Source of the DNA: Desulfovibrio sp. JC010
Lineage (GTDB): Bacteria > Desulfobacterota > Desulfovibrionia > Desulfovibrionales > Desulfovibrionaceae
Reading direction: 5' to 3'
Assembly (NCBI RefSeq): GCF_010470675.1
Contig: NZ_VOIQ01000003.1
Coordinates: 1-64,000 of the forward strand
DNA: 64,000 bases
The position numbers and the translations under genes were made by a program. Positions 7,648 through 15,638 of the stretch are shown here, piece after piece; position 1 is the first letter of the stretch; the number at the start of each line of letters is the position of its first letter. The notes under the pieces were generated by a model. That model saw nothing but the letters and a program-made list of their open reading frames with translations, did no database searches and was not told the DNA's origin.

Positions 7648-9471
7648 TTATGCTTCTTTTTTCTCACGCAGGCGTACACCAAGCTCACGGAGCTGGGTAG
7701 CGGATACGCCGGACGGTGCTTCGGTCATCAGGCAGGTTGCTTTCTGAGTTTTGGGGAAAGCGATAACGTCCCTGATGGATTTGGCACCGCACAGAATCAT
7801 AATAAGTCTGTCCAGACCAAAAGCAATACCACCATGCGGCGGTGCGCCGAACTGGAGCGCGTCCATGAGGAAGCCGAACTTGGCGCGGGCTTCTTCTTCG
7901 TCGATACCCAGAGCTGCAAACATTTTTTCCTGCATTTCCGGGGTATGGATACGGATGGAACCGCCACCTACTTCGTAGCCGTTCATAACGAGGTCGTATG
8001 CACGGGCGAGTGCTTCAGCAGGCTTGTCGGCCAGTTCGTCAATCTGCCCTTCCTGCGGAGAGGTGAAGGGATGGTGGCGGGCAACGTACCGTTTTTCGTC
8101 AGCGTTGTACTCAAGCAGCGGGAAGTCGGTAACCCAGAGGGGTGCGAACTTGGACTCATCGATGAGTTCAAAACGTTCACCGATCTTGATACGCAGGGCG
8201 GCGAGAGCGGCGTTGACGATGTCGGCTGCTCCGGCCTGGAAGAAGAGGATGTCGCCGGGCTGGCAGTCGGTCAGTTCACGCAGCTTGGCGCATTCTTCTT
8301 CGGAGAAGAATTTGACGATGGGAGACTGCCATTCGCCGTCTTCCTTGACCTTGATCCATGCGAGGCCCTTGGAACCGTAGATTTCAACGAATTTGGTGTA
8401 TTCGTCGATTTCCTTACGGGAAAGCTCGGCACCGTTGGGTACGCGCAGGATCTTGATCAGCTCGGAGCTGGCGAAGACCTTGAAGTCGGAACCCTTGAAG
8501 ATGTCAGTGGCTTCCTGAAGCTTGAGGTCGAAACGTACGTCCGGCTTGTCGCAACCGTAATCGCGTATGGCGTCTGCGTAGCTCATGCGGGGGAAGGATG
8601 CGGGCAGTTCGGTTTCGATGGTCTCTTTGAAGACGGTGCGGACCATTTCTTCAGCCATGCCCATGACCTGCTCTTCGTTGACGAAGCTCATCTCGATATC
8701 GATCTGGGTGAATTCGGGCTGACGGTCTGCGCGGAGGTCTTCGTCACGGAAGCATTTAACGATCTGGAAATAACGGTCCATGCCGGAAACCATAAGCATC
8801 TGCTTGAAGAGCTGCGGGGACTGCGGCAGGGCATAGAAATCACCGTTGTTCATGCGGCTGGGTACGAGGAAGTCACGGGCACCTTCGGGGGTGGATTTGG
8901 TCAGTACCGGGGTCTCTATTTCAAGGAAACCGAGATTGTCGAGGTAACGGCGTACGGACTGGGCGGCCTTGTTGCGCAGGATGAAGTTCTTGGCAAGGGT
9001 GGGGCGGCGCAGGTCCAGAAAACGGTATTTCAGACGCAGCATTTCGGAAGCGTCGGAGCGGTCTTCAATGGCGAAGGGAGGAGTTTCGGAAGTGTTGAGC
9101 AGTTTCCATTCATCAACAACGATTTCGATTTCACCGGTGGTCAGGTTTTCGTTACGCATGCCGTCGGGGCGTTCGCGAACTTCTCCTTTGATGGCGACCA
9201 CGTATTCGGAGCGGATGGCATGGGCGCGTTCGTGGGCGCCAGCATTGTGCTCGGGGCTGAAAACAACCTGGGTGAGACCTTCACGGTCGCGCAGGTCGAT
9301 GAAGATCAGACCGCCGTGGTCACGGCGGAACTGTACCCAGCCCATGATCAGGACTTTTTCGCCCATGTTTGCCGCGGTGATCTGGTTGCAGCTGTGGGTG
9401 CGTTCCCAGTCGCCGAGGGATTCAATTACCCGGTATTCATCGTAATCGCGTTCTTCAATCTGTTCAGACAT
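7648..9471 (-). CDS. aspS: Aspartyl-tRNA synthetase
   Basis: 607 residues. Class II synthetase of the bacterial type: OB-fold anticodon-binding domain (about 25-130), catalytic core with motif 2 region KCFRDEDLRADRQPEFTQID, an inserted GAD domain (about 305-430), and motif 3 GIAFGLDRLIMILCG near the end. It charges tRNA-Asp. In organisms without asparaginyl-tRNA synthetase it may also charge tRNA-Asn; that cannot be judged here. Compared with E. coli the N-terminus carries about 17 extra residues. GGGAGAG precedes the ATG. It follows hisS by 32 bases. Confidence 0.97.
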   Translation of the reverse strand: MSEQIEERDYDEYRVIESLGDWERTHSCNQITAANMGEKVLIMGWVQFRRDHGGLIFIDLRDREGLTQVVFSPEHNAGAHERAHAIRSEYVVAIKGEVRERPDGMRNENLTTGEIEIVVDEWKLLNTSETPPFAIEDRSDASEMLRLKYRFLDLRRPTLAKNFILRNKAAQSVRRYLDNLGFLEIETPVLTKSTPEGARDFLVPSRMNNGDFYALPQSPQLFKQMLMVSGMDRYFQIVKCFRDEDLRADRQPEFTQIDIEMSFVNEEQVMGMAEEMVRTVFKETIETELPASFPRMSYADAIRDYGCDKPDVRFDLKLQEATDIFKGSDFKVFASSELIKILRVPNGAELSRKEIDEYTKFVEIYGSKGLAWIKVKEDGEWQSPIVKFFSEEECAKLRELTDCQPGDILFFQAGAADIVNAALAALRIKIGERFELIDESKFAPLWVTDFPLLEYNADEKRYVARHHPFTSPQEGQIDELADKPAEALARAYDLVMNGYEVGGGSIRIHTPEMQEKMFAALGIDEEEARAKFGFLMDALQFGAPPHGGIAFGLDRLIMILCGAKSIRDVIAFPKTQKATCLMTEAPSGVSATQLRELGVRLREKKEA

Positions 9472-9503
9472 TTTTAGTCTCTCCCTATATTATTTGAAAT
9501 TTA

Positions 9504-10742
9504 TTATTTGAAATAGTCGGTACGGCTGACAGTCTCCTGTTCGCCGCCTTCGGTCATATCCTTAATGGTGACCGTTCCGTTTTCATATTCGTCAGCACCG
9601 AAGATGAAACACTTCGCTGCATTGATCTTGTTGGCGTGGCGCAGCTGGGCTTTCATGCTCTTGGCAGTGAAACCCACTTCACCTTTCAGGCCGCTTCGGC
9701 GCAGCTTTTCACCAAAGATGAGTGCGTCCTTGGAAGCTCTTTCGTCCACAAGGGCCACGTAAAAATCAGTGGCTGCTTCGTATTCACCTTCCAGCAGCAT
9801 GGCCAGACGTTCCATACCGCAGGCAAAACCGATACCCGGCACCTTCTTGGGGCCGCCGAGGGACTCCACAAGGCCGTCGTAACGTCCGCCGCCTGCAACA
9901 GCGGTCTGCGCTCCGATGTCACCGGAAGTGACTTCGAAAGTGGTGCGCTGGTAGTAATCAAGTCCGCGCACGAGACGTGGATTGAGGGTGTATTCCAGTC
10001 CGGCTTCATCGATCAGGCTGATGACTACATCAAAATGATCGCGGCACTCGGTGCAGAGGTGGTCGGGAATGGAGGGAGCATCCTTGGTCAGCTCCTTGCA
10101 TCTTTTGACCTTGCAGTCGAGTACACGCAACGGGTTGGTGTCCACGCGGCGTTGGCAGTCATCGCAAAGTTCGCTCTTGTCGAGGGAATTGAAAAAATCC
10201 TTGAGAGCCTGATTGTACTTGGGACGGCACTCAGGGCAGCCAAGGGAGTTCAGCTCAAAGGAAAGTTTTTCCAGACCGATTCCCTTCAGGAAGCCGGAAA
10301 GCATGAGCAGGACTTCGGCATCGGCCTGCGGCTCGGATGCGCCGAAGACCTCGGCATTGATCTGGTGAAACTGGCGCATGCGTCCGGCCTGCGGCCGCTC
10401 GTAGCGGAACATGGGACCGAAGGTGAAAAATTTGCTTACCTTGCCCGGCTGGTAGATCTTATTCTCCACGTAAGCGCGGACAACCCCGGCAGTCGCTTCC
10501 GGACGCATGGTCAGGGAGCGGTTCTTACGGTCGGGGAAGGTGTACATTTCTTTCTGCACCACATCGGTTTCTTCACCGATGGAGCGGCAGAAAAGTTCGG
10601 TCTTTTCGAGGATCGGAGTCCTCAGTTCACCGAAACCGTAAGAGGTGAAAACATCCCTCGCGGTCTTTTCCATGAACGCATATCTCGCGCTATCCTCTGG
10701 GAAAAGGTCTGCAACGCCTTTGATTTTCTGTATTTTTGCCAT
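9504..10742 (-). CDS. hisS: Histidyl-tRNA synthetase
   Basis: 412 residues. Class II synthetase charging tRNA-His. Motif 2 appears as FRYERPQAGRMRQFHQ, the HisA motif as LVRGLDYYQRTTFE, motif 3 as GIGFACGMERL, and a C-terminal anticodon-binding domain occupies about 325-412. A zinc-like cysteine insert (CPECRP, CDDCQRR, CTECRDH) is present at about 175-240, as in many bacterial HisRS. It is the first gene of the minus-strand block with aspS, def and fmt. Confidence 0.97.
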   Translation of the reverse strand: MAKIQKIKGVADLFPEDSARYAFMEKTARDVFTSYGFGELRTPILEKTELFCRSIGEETDVVQKEMYTFPDRKNRSLTMRPEATAGVVRAYVENKIYQPGKVSKFFTFGPMFRYERPQAGRMRQFHQINAEVFGASEPQADAEVLLMLSGFLKGIGLEKLSFELNSLGCPECRPKYNQALKDFFNSLDKSELCDDCQRRVDTNPLRVLDCKVKRCKELTKDAPSIPDHLCTECRDHFDVVISLIDEAGLEYTLNPRLVRGLDYYQRTTFEVTSGDIGAQTAVAGGGRYDGLVESLGGPKKVPGIGFACGMERLAMLLEGEYEAATDFYVALVDERASKDALIFGEKLRRSGLKGEVGFTAKSMKAQLRHANKINAAKCFIFGADEYENGTVTIKDMTEGGEQETVSRTDYFK

Positions 10743-10957
10743 TTATCTTCTCTTTGCGAATTTCCGGGGAATGCTGAATTTTGTGGTCCGCCCCCGGCAC
10801 GGAGCGTGGAACCAAATTTCGTTAGTCCATTATTATATGAATGTCAAAGCTCCAGACGGTTGAGATCGTGCCGGATGCAGGCTTAGGGGCTTTGTCTGCT
10901 GCCCGGTTGCTAAATCGTTTAAGCTGCGGCATTAAAGGGGGCAGGAGATTAAACATT

Positions 10958-11428
10958 ATGGAAATGATCACTTCACAGGATTACAACGAATATATCGGCC
11001 CCAATGCGGGCAAATACCTTTTCAACTTTGCCAAGTTCCAGCAGCTGCGTGACGGTTTTACCGTAACATGGCACTGGCCCGCATTTCTGTTCGGGTTCTG
11101 GTGGTTCCTGTACCGTAAGATGTACTTCTGGGCCGCTATAACATTCTTGATCGGCTTTCTGCCCTTCGGTAATTTCATTGCCCAGATCGGCTACGGCATG
11201 AGCGCGTATTTCTTTTACTACCGCGACAGTACAGCCAAGATCGGGGCCATTAAATCAACCGCTCCCGTGGGCGGGGCTTCGATCATTATGCGCGATACCG
11301 GCGGGGTGCACGGCTGGGTCAAAATTGTGGGTCTGCTCTGCTTTTTCCTGCAGCCGCTCTGGATATTCTTTATGTCTCTTTTCTTCGGAAGTGCTTTCAT
11401 CTTTTCTTTCCACCAAGTTGTGGTATAA
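10958..11428 (+). CDS. DUF2628 membrane protein
   Basis: 156 residues from the ATG at 10958, chosen because AGGAG lies 10 bases upstream; a longer in-frame start at 10841 has no such site. The sequence has the DUF2628 look: a short soluble N-terminus, then WHWPAFLFGFWWFLYRKMY and clustered aromatic membrane segments (about 36-60, 62-85, 120-150). Function unknown. The caspase-like gene follows after 38 bases and may share the transcript. Confidence 0.75.
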   Translation: MEMITSQDYNEYIGPNAGKYLFNFAKFQQLRDGFTVTWHWPAFLFGFWWFLYRKMYFWAAITFLIGFLPFGNFIAQIGYGMSAYFFYYRDSTAKIGAIKSTAPVGGASIIMRDTGGVHGWVKIVGLLCFFLQPLWIFFMSLFFGSAFIFSFHQVVV

Positions 11429-11466
11429 GGAGAATAGATACTCATATTTCGAAGGGGGGTTCCTAA

Positions 11467-12369
11467 ATGAAAAAAGCAATCTCACTCAGGCTGTTCTGTT
11501 TATTTTTTGTCTTGACCATGACCGTTATGCTGCTTTCAGCCGCTGATTGTCTGGCCCAGAAACGGCTGGCCCTGCTCATCGGCAACTCGGCCTACAAAAA
11601 CGGACCGCTGAAAAATCCGGTTAACGATGTGGCGGCCATGGACAAGTCTCTAAGCCGGGTCGGTTTTGATGTCATGGTGCTTAAGGATGCGGACCGGGCG
11701 ACCATTGGCCGGGCCATCGATAAATTCGGCAGCAAGCTTAAGAACTACGATGTGGGATTGTTTTATTTTTCCGGCCACGGATTGCAGGTTAACGGCATCA
11801 ACTATCTCTGCCCGTTGGGCATGAATCTTCAAGGCCAGTCCGATGTGCCTTACGAAGCCATTGATGCCGGAAAGGTGCTGGCAAAAATGGAAGATGCCGG
11901 GAACCGCATGAACGTGGTTATTCTTGATGCCTGCCGCAACAATCCCTTTAAACGCAGTTTTCGGTCCGGTCGCAACGGTCTGGCCCAGATGGATGCTCCC
12001 ACCGGATCGTTCATCGCCTTTGCAACTTCACCGGGCCGGGTAGCCTATGACGGCAAGGGCCGCAACAGCCCCTACGTGACCCACATGATCGGCAATATGA
12101 ACAAAAAAGGCATGACTATTGAAAAATTCTTCAAGCAGGTCCGCCGGGGCGTAATGAAAGATACCGGAAAGAAGCAGGTCCCGTGGGAATCCTCCTCAAT
12201 GGTCGGTGATTTCTATTTCGCCGGAAAAGGCTCGTCAGGATCATCCTCGTCTTCACAGACTTCAAGTCAGTCTTCCGGCAGCCAGCAACAGCAGCAGTAC
12301 ACCCCTCCGCCGCCTCCCAAGCCTAAGAAGGACAAGGCCGGGGAAGTTATGGATATGTTGTTGAATTAG
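11467..12369 (+). CDS. Secreted caspase-like (peptidase C14) protein
   Basis: 300 residues. An N-terminal signal peptide (about 1-30, hydrophobic core LFCLFFVLTMTVMLLS) precedes a caspase/metacaspase p20-type domain: RLALLIGNSAYKNGPLKNP, the catalytic His104 in FYFSGHGLQ and Cys156 in ILDACRNNP. Both dyad residues are intact. After about 255 comes a low-complexity Ser/Gln linker and a proline run ending in KKDKAGEVMDMLLN. Family members cleave peptide bonds, often after Arg or Lys. Export to the periplasm is inferred from the signal peptide. A terminator follows 21 bases after the stop. Targets are unknown. Confidence 0.88.
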   Translation: MKKAISLRLFCLFFVLTMTVMLLSAADCLAQKRLALLIGNSAYKNGPLKNPVNDVAAMDKSLSRVGFDVMVLKDADRATIGRAIDKFGSKLKNYDVGLFYFSGHGLQVNGINYLCPLGMNLQGQSDVPYEAIDAGKVLAKMEDAGNRMNVVILDACRNNPFKRSFRSGRNGLAQMDAPTGSFIAFATSPGRVAYDGKGRNSPYVTHMIGNMNKKGMTIEKFFKQVRRGVMKDTGKKQVPWESSSMVGDFYFAGKGSSGSSSSSQTSSQSSGSQQQQQYTPPPPPKPKKDKAGEVMDMLLN

Positions 12370-12390
12370 AGCGAACGACTCTTTTAATTC

Positions 12391-12426
12391 AAAAAGGATA
12401 TTCCCGATTTCGGGGGTATCCTTTTT
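12391..12426 (+). terminator. Rho-independent terminator of the caspase-like gene
   Basis: AAAAAGGATA-TTCCCG stem pairing with CGGGGGTATCCTTTTT; the T-run follows on the plus strand. Confidence 0.85.
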
Positions 12427-12492
12427 GAATGTCTGATCAGATTTTTTAGCAACAAGGGCCGTTCCGTATCCTACGGGACGGCTTTTCATGCA

Positions 12493-12521
12493 TTGACCCT
12501 ATGGCAAATTTGCCATAATAT
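12493..12521 (+). promoter_or_regulatory. Toxin-antitoxin promoter with operator palindrome
   Basis: TTGACC (12493-12498) and TAATAT (12516-12521) are 17 bases apart. The perfect 16-base palindrome ATGGCAAATTTGCCAT (12501-12516) fills the spacer, an ideal place for autorepression by the antitoxin. The predicted transcription start falls at about 12527-12529, i.e. on the toxin ATG. Confidence 0.6.
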
Positions 12522-12527
12522 AAATCC

Positions 12528-12878
12528 ATGAGTTCTAATCAACGTCAGTTGTTCTGGGTAGGTAGCAGCAGAAAAGACCTTTTGAGTCAGCCCCATGAGG
12601 TGCGGCAGTGTGTCGGGTATGCCTTGCATGTGGTGCAAAACGGCAGGCAACCGGACAATTCAAAACCTTTCAAACAGGGCGGGGCCGGGGTGATGGAAAT
12701 TGTCGTTAACCATGACTCCGACACATTCAGGACCATGTACGTGGCGAAGTTGCAAAAAGGAATTTACGTTTTACATTCATTTCAGAAAAAATCCAAAAGC
12801 GGGAAAGCCACACCCAAGCCGGATATTGATAAAATTCAGGCCAGATATAAAGAGGCTCTGGAAGCGGATAAAGATTAA
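12528..12878 (+). CDS. HigB/RelE-type toxin (phage Gp49-like family)
   Basis: 116 residues. LFWVGSSRKDLLSQPHEVRQ, YALHVVQNG and the strand MYVAKLQKGIYVLHSFQKKS are the core of the phage-derived Gp49-like/HigB toxins, which are RelE-fold mRNA interferases acting on translating ribosomes. The XRE antitoxin follows after 20 bases. No Shine-Dalgarno sequence precedes the ATG, whereas the antitoxin has a strong one, which would favour antitoxin excess. The promoter placement suggests a leaderless message. All core elements look intact, so the toxin is probably functional. Confidence 0.85.
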   Translation: MSSNQRQLFWVGSSRKDLLSQPHEVRQCVGYALHVVQNGRQPDNSKPFKQGGAGVMEIVVNHDSDTFRTMYVAKLQKGIYVLHSFQKKSKSGKATPKPDIDKIQARYKEALEADKD

Positions 12879-12898
12879 GTTTTAAAGGAGGTATCACC

Positions 12899-13210
12899 AT
12901 GGCTATTGAAGCAGGTTCAGGAAATGTTTTTGAAGACCTCGCGCTGGATAAACCGGACGAGCTGGCCTACAAGGCCAATATAGTTATGGAAATACAACAA
13001 GCCATAAAAGTGCGCGGCCTTACCCAGACCAAAGCGGCTGAAATATGCGGCACAGACCAGCCTACATTATCAAAAATCCTTGGTGGCAATATCAGTCTGG
13101 CAACAACAGACAGGCTCTTCACATGGCTGATAAGGCTCGGGTATATGGTCAAGATTACCATTGAGCCTTCTGTTTCCGCAGGTCATGTGCAGATATGTTC
13201 CTGTCGTTAG
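12899..13210 (+). CDS. HigA/XRE-type antitoxin
   Basis: 103 residues. A helix-turn-helix of the HTH_37 type at about 34-90 (LTQTKAAEICGTDQPTLSKIL, then LATTDRLFTWLIRLGYMV). These antitoxins bind the toxin and repress the shared promoter. A strong AAAGGAGG lies 10 bases before the ATG. It is the second gene of the pair with the Gp49-like toxin. The last residues (VQICSCR) run past the usual end of the family and may reflect readthrough of an ancestral stop. Confidence 0.85.
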   Translation: MAIEAGSGNVFEDLALDKPDELAYKANIVMEIQQAIKVRGLTQTKAAEICGTDQPTLSKILGGNISLATTDRLFTWLIRLGYMVKITIEPSVSAGHVQICSCR

Positions 13211-13236
13211 TGAACACATTCTTTATTGGGATACAC

Positions 13237-13482
13237 ATGCCGACAAAACAAATATCAATTCGTACTAACCCGGAATTAGTTGTAAAATTAGATAAATTGG
13301 CGACTGCCACCCAAAGAAGCAGATCGCATCTGGTTAATCAGGCCATGGAGGAGTTCGTTGCACGGGAAGCATGGCAGATAGCTGAAATTGAAAAAGCTTT
13401 GAAAGAAGCTGACGCAGGGGATTTCGCTACCGAAGCAGAGCTTGAAGCTATGGATAAGAAGTGGATGAGAAATGCGCGTTAA
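13237..13482 (+). CDS. Ribbon-helix-helix (CopG/ParD-like) antitoxin
   Basis: 81 residues from the ATG at 13237; a longer reading from 13195 adds a stretch unlike the family. KQISIRTNPELVVKLDKLA is the DNA-binding strand plus first helix, RSRSHLVNQAMEEFVAREAW the second helix of an RHH fold, followed by an acidic toxin-neutralising tail. Its normal partner would be a ParE/RelE toxin starting within its last codons. That toxin is reduced to a short remnant here, so this antitoxin is effectively an orphan. Confidence 0.8.
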   Translation: MPTKQISIRTNPELVVKLDKLATATQRSRSHLVNQAMEEFVAREAWQIAEIEKALKEADAGDFATEAELEAMDKKWMRNAR

Positions 13483-13555
13483 AAACGACGTAGTCGAAAT
13501 TTTGCGGGTTTTCCACACCAGACGGAAACTGCCCAAAGATTGGGATGCTGTTTGA
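13472..13555 (+). pseudogene. Internally deleted ParE/RelE toxin remnant
   Basis: A 27-residue frame starting ATG at 13472, overlapping the RHH antitoxin by 11 bases as expected for a toxin gene. It reads MRVK and then directly NDVVEILRVFHTRRKLPKDW. Full ParE toxins also begin MRVxW and end in VEILRVLHxxRxPPxxW but are about 90-100 residues. The middle, roughly 65 residues with the whole globular core, is missing while the reading frame is kept. Confidence 0.7.
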
Positions 13556-13592
13556 TCATAATTGAATCCGCAATCCATTTTTAGAGTAACTG

Positions 13593-14603
13593 CTACCCAC
13601 TCTGGCGGACCATCTTGGTGGCAAACAGGGTTATGAGCCCGCCAAGCATGAAGTAGCCCACAATAACCTCAAGGCAGAGCCATATCTGCCCGGCAAGGTT
13701 TAGCGGTGTAACATCCCCGAAGCCGAGAGTGGTGAAAGTAACTGTGCTGAAATAATACGGGGTAAAAATATTGACCTGCATTGCCTCATTGAACTCAATT
13801 TCGGGGTTGATTTTTATCAGCAGGTCATGCAGGCCGAACCAGTCAGGCACAAAGGGCCAGACTTCATAATTGGCATATACAGCACCGAAAAACGCAGCCA
13901 GCCCCATAGCCAGAGCAGCCCAGCGCCAGATGGATCTCCCACAATCCGAGGTCCATTTCCAGAATCTATATTTCCAGATATTCTTGGATTTTGTTTCCTG
14001 AATGTATTCCAGATCCTTAACGTGACGTACAAAATGCTGGCTTCCGATACAGTTTTGAACATTGGTCGCAAGACAGCGCATCGTGTTGTCATATTTAACT
14101 TTCGCTACTTTTGCCCCTGAAAGGTCCGTGTTAGCAAGGTCTGCTCCTCTGAAATCAGCACCGATACAGTCCGTGTTTTTCAAGTTTGCCGACCAGAGGA
14201 CAGTATTGGTAAATTTTACATTATAAAGCCTCGCGCCTTCAAAATCCGCATCCGCGAGTATGGCTTTGTTGAATCTGGCTCCGCCGAAATCCGCTCCCTG
14301 AAGCCGGGTCCTGCTGAGTTTGGCCCTTTCAAGATTCGCTCCCTGCAAGTGTGCTCCTCTTAGATCTGCCCCGATTAGCTGCGCTCCTTTAAGGTTGGTC
14401 TTTGTAAAATTAATATTTTTAAATTGCGCCCCCACAATTTGACCCTGCACAAATCCTCCACCCTGCGGAGTCTGCTTTTGATCAAACCTGAACTTGAATT
14501 TTTCATTTTGAAGGTCCGGTTTTATGTCCGGGTTTTCGGCCCGCCAACGGTTCCAGACTTCAACACCTTGCTCTAAAATTTTGAGATGCTCAGGATTTGC
14601 CAC
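13593..14603 (-). CDS. Pentapeptide-repeat protein fused to a two-TM potassium channel
   Basis: 336 residues. Residues about 45-160 are consecutive pentapeptide repeats of the A(D/N)LxX type (GADLRGAHLQGANLERAKLS, then similar units), which build a square beta-helix. After a linker come a membrane helix (about 222-245), a pore loop with selectivity filter TLGFGD (about 292-297) and a final helix IWLCLEVIVGYFMLGGLI. This is the Ion_trans_2 channel arrangement. TLGFGD is a potassium filter variant of TVGYGD. The repeat domain is cytoplasmic and N-terminal, possibly gating or anchoring the channel. It stands alone. Confidence 0.88.
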   Translation of the reverse strand: MANPEHLKILEQGVEVWNRWRAENPDIKPDLQNEKFKFRFDQKQTPQGGGFVQGQIVGAQFKNINFTKTNLKGAQLIGADLRGAHLQGANLERAKLSRTRLQGADFGGARFNKAILADADFEGARLYNVKFTNTVLWSANLKNTDCIGADFRGADLANTDLSGAKVAKVKYDNTMRCLATNVQNCIGSQHFVRHVKDLEYIQETKSKNIWKYRFWKWTSDCGRSIWRWAALAMGLAAFFGAVYANYEVWPFVPDWFGLHDLLIKINPEIEFNEAMQVNIFTPYYFSTVTFTTLGFGDVTPLNLAGQIWLCLEVIVGYFMLGGLITLFATKMVRQSG

Positions 14604-14694
14604 AATAAGACCTCCAGCTTGAACGGAGACAGGGTAATCAATTCAAAACTATACTGTTTATATAGCAGAATGCAGCCAAGTCCAAAACAAAAAA

Positions 14695-14720
14695 GGGAGA
14701 ACCGAACAATCGATCCTCCC
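14695..14720 (-). terminator. Terminator of cysK-cysE
   Basis: On the minus strand GGGAGGATCGA pairs imperfectly with TCGGTTCTCCC and is followed by TTTTTTG. Lies 25 bases beyond the cysE stop. Confidence 0.75.
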
Positions 14721-14744
14721 CCTTATACCTATATATTCAAAAAC

Positions 14745-15629
14745 TTACCGTTGCAGCAACCTGGCACCAGCCTCAACAGACTTGGTCACCCAGACGTTAC
14801 CGCCGATGACTGAACCTTCGCCGATGGTCACCCGTCCGAGGATGGTGGCCCCGGAGTAGACGATGACGTCGTCTTCCACAATGGGATGGCGGGGGATGCC
14901 TTTGATCAGCTGTCCGGAATCATCGGACGGGAAGCTCTTCGCGCCTAAGGTCACGCCCTGATAGAGGCGCACATTGCGGCCGATGATGCAGGTTTCGCCG
15001 ATGACCGTACCTGTGCCGTGGTCGATGAAGAAATGTTCACCCACCTGCGCGCCGGGGTGGATATCGATCCCGGTTTTGGAATGGGCCATTTCACCGATGA
15101 TACGCGGAATGAGGTCCACGTTCAGTTTGTAAAGCTCATGGGCGATACGGTGATGGGTCATGGCGATGATGCTGGGGTAGCAGAAAATGGTCTCGCCCGG
15201 ACTTTTGGACGCGGGGTCGCCGACATAGGCGGCCTGTACGTCAGTCGCCAGCAGACGGCGGATTTCGGGCAGCTTTTCCATAAACTGCGAGGCAATGCGC
15301 TGCGCATCGGCCTCACAGTTCATACAGTTCATTTCATCGGCAGTGCAGAAAAAACAGTGTCCGCGCAGAATCTGTTCTTCCAGAATCCGGTAGGCCACAT
15401 CAAGGTTTCCCCCGATATGGTAGCGCATGGTTTCGGGCCGGATTTCGGAATCCCCGAAATAACCGGGGAAAATCACCGCCCGCAGCCTTTCCACAAATTC
15501 GCCCAATGCATCCACAGAAGGCATGGGACGGTCATGTTCAGGCATGTGATATACAGTCTGATATGACTCTTCCTCACAAAGAGCGTCCACAACCTTCGTC
15601 AGCACAGAGCCGCCGATTTTACTAACCAT
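14745..15629 (-). CDS. cysE: Serine O-acetyltransferase
   Basis: 294 residues. Transfers acetyl from acetyl-CoA to serine, the first step of cysteine synthesis. The N-terminal helical domain is followed by a left-handed beta-helix of hexapeptide repeats (about 195-290) with DIHPGAQVGEHFFIDHGTGTVIGE carrying the catalytic His, and KGIPRHPIVEDDVIVYSGATIL. A cluster of four cysteines at about 120-130 (HCFFCTADEMNCMNC) is unusual for CysE and could bind metal; it is not part of the E. coli enzyme. It follows cysK by 9 bases and shares its transcript. Product O-acetylserine is the substrate of CysK. Confidence 0.93.
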   Translation of the reverse strand: MVSKIGGSVLTKVVDALCEEESYQTVYHMPEHDRPMPSVDALGEFVERLRAVIFPGYFGDSEIRPETMRYHIGGNLDVAYRILEEQILRGHCFFCTADEMNCMNCEADAQRIASQFMEKLPEIRRLLATDVQAAYVGDPASKSPGETIFCYPSIIAMTHHRIAHELYKLNVDLIPRIIGEMAHSKTGIDIHPGAQVGEHFFIDHGTGTVIGETCIIGRNVRLYQGVTLGAKSFPSDDSGQLIKGIPRHPIVEDDVIVYSGATILGRVTIGEGSVIGGNVWVTKSVEAGARLLQR

Positions 15630-15638
15630 TTTTAAACC

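Noticed and set aside
7834-9477. 547-residue open frame on the plus strand opposite aspS
   Set aside because: It mirrors aspS exactly, has no recognisable domain, and owes its length to the GC-rich third positions of the real gene. The same reasoning removes the long frames opposite dsrK (44869-46581), rng (25498-26922) and ptsI (62187-63590).
10841-10957. Longer start of the DUF2628 gene
   Set aside because: The 39 extra residues have no family likeness and no ribosome-binding site, whereas the ATG at 10958 has AGGAG at good spacing.
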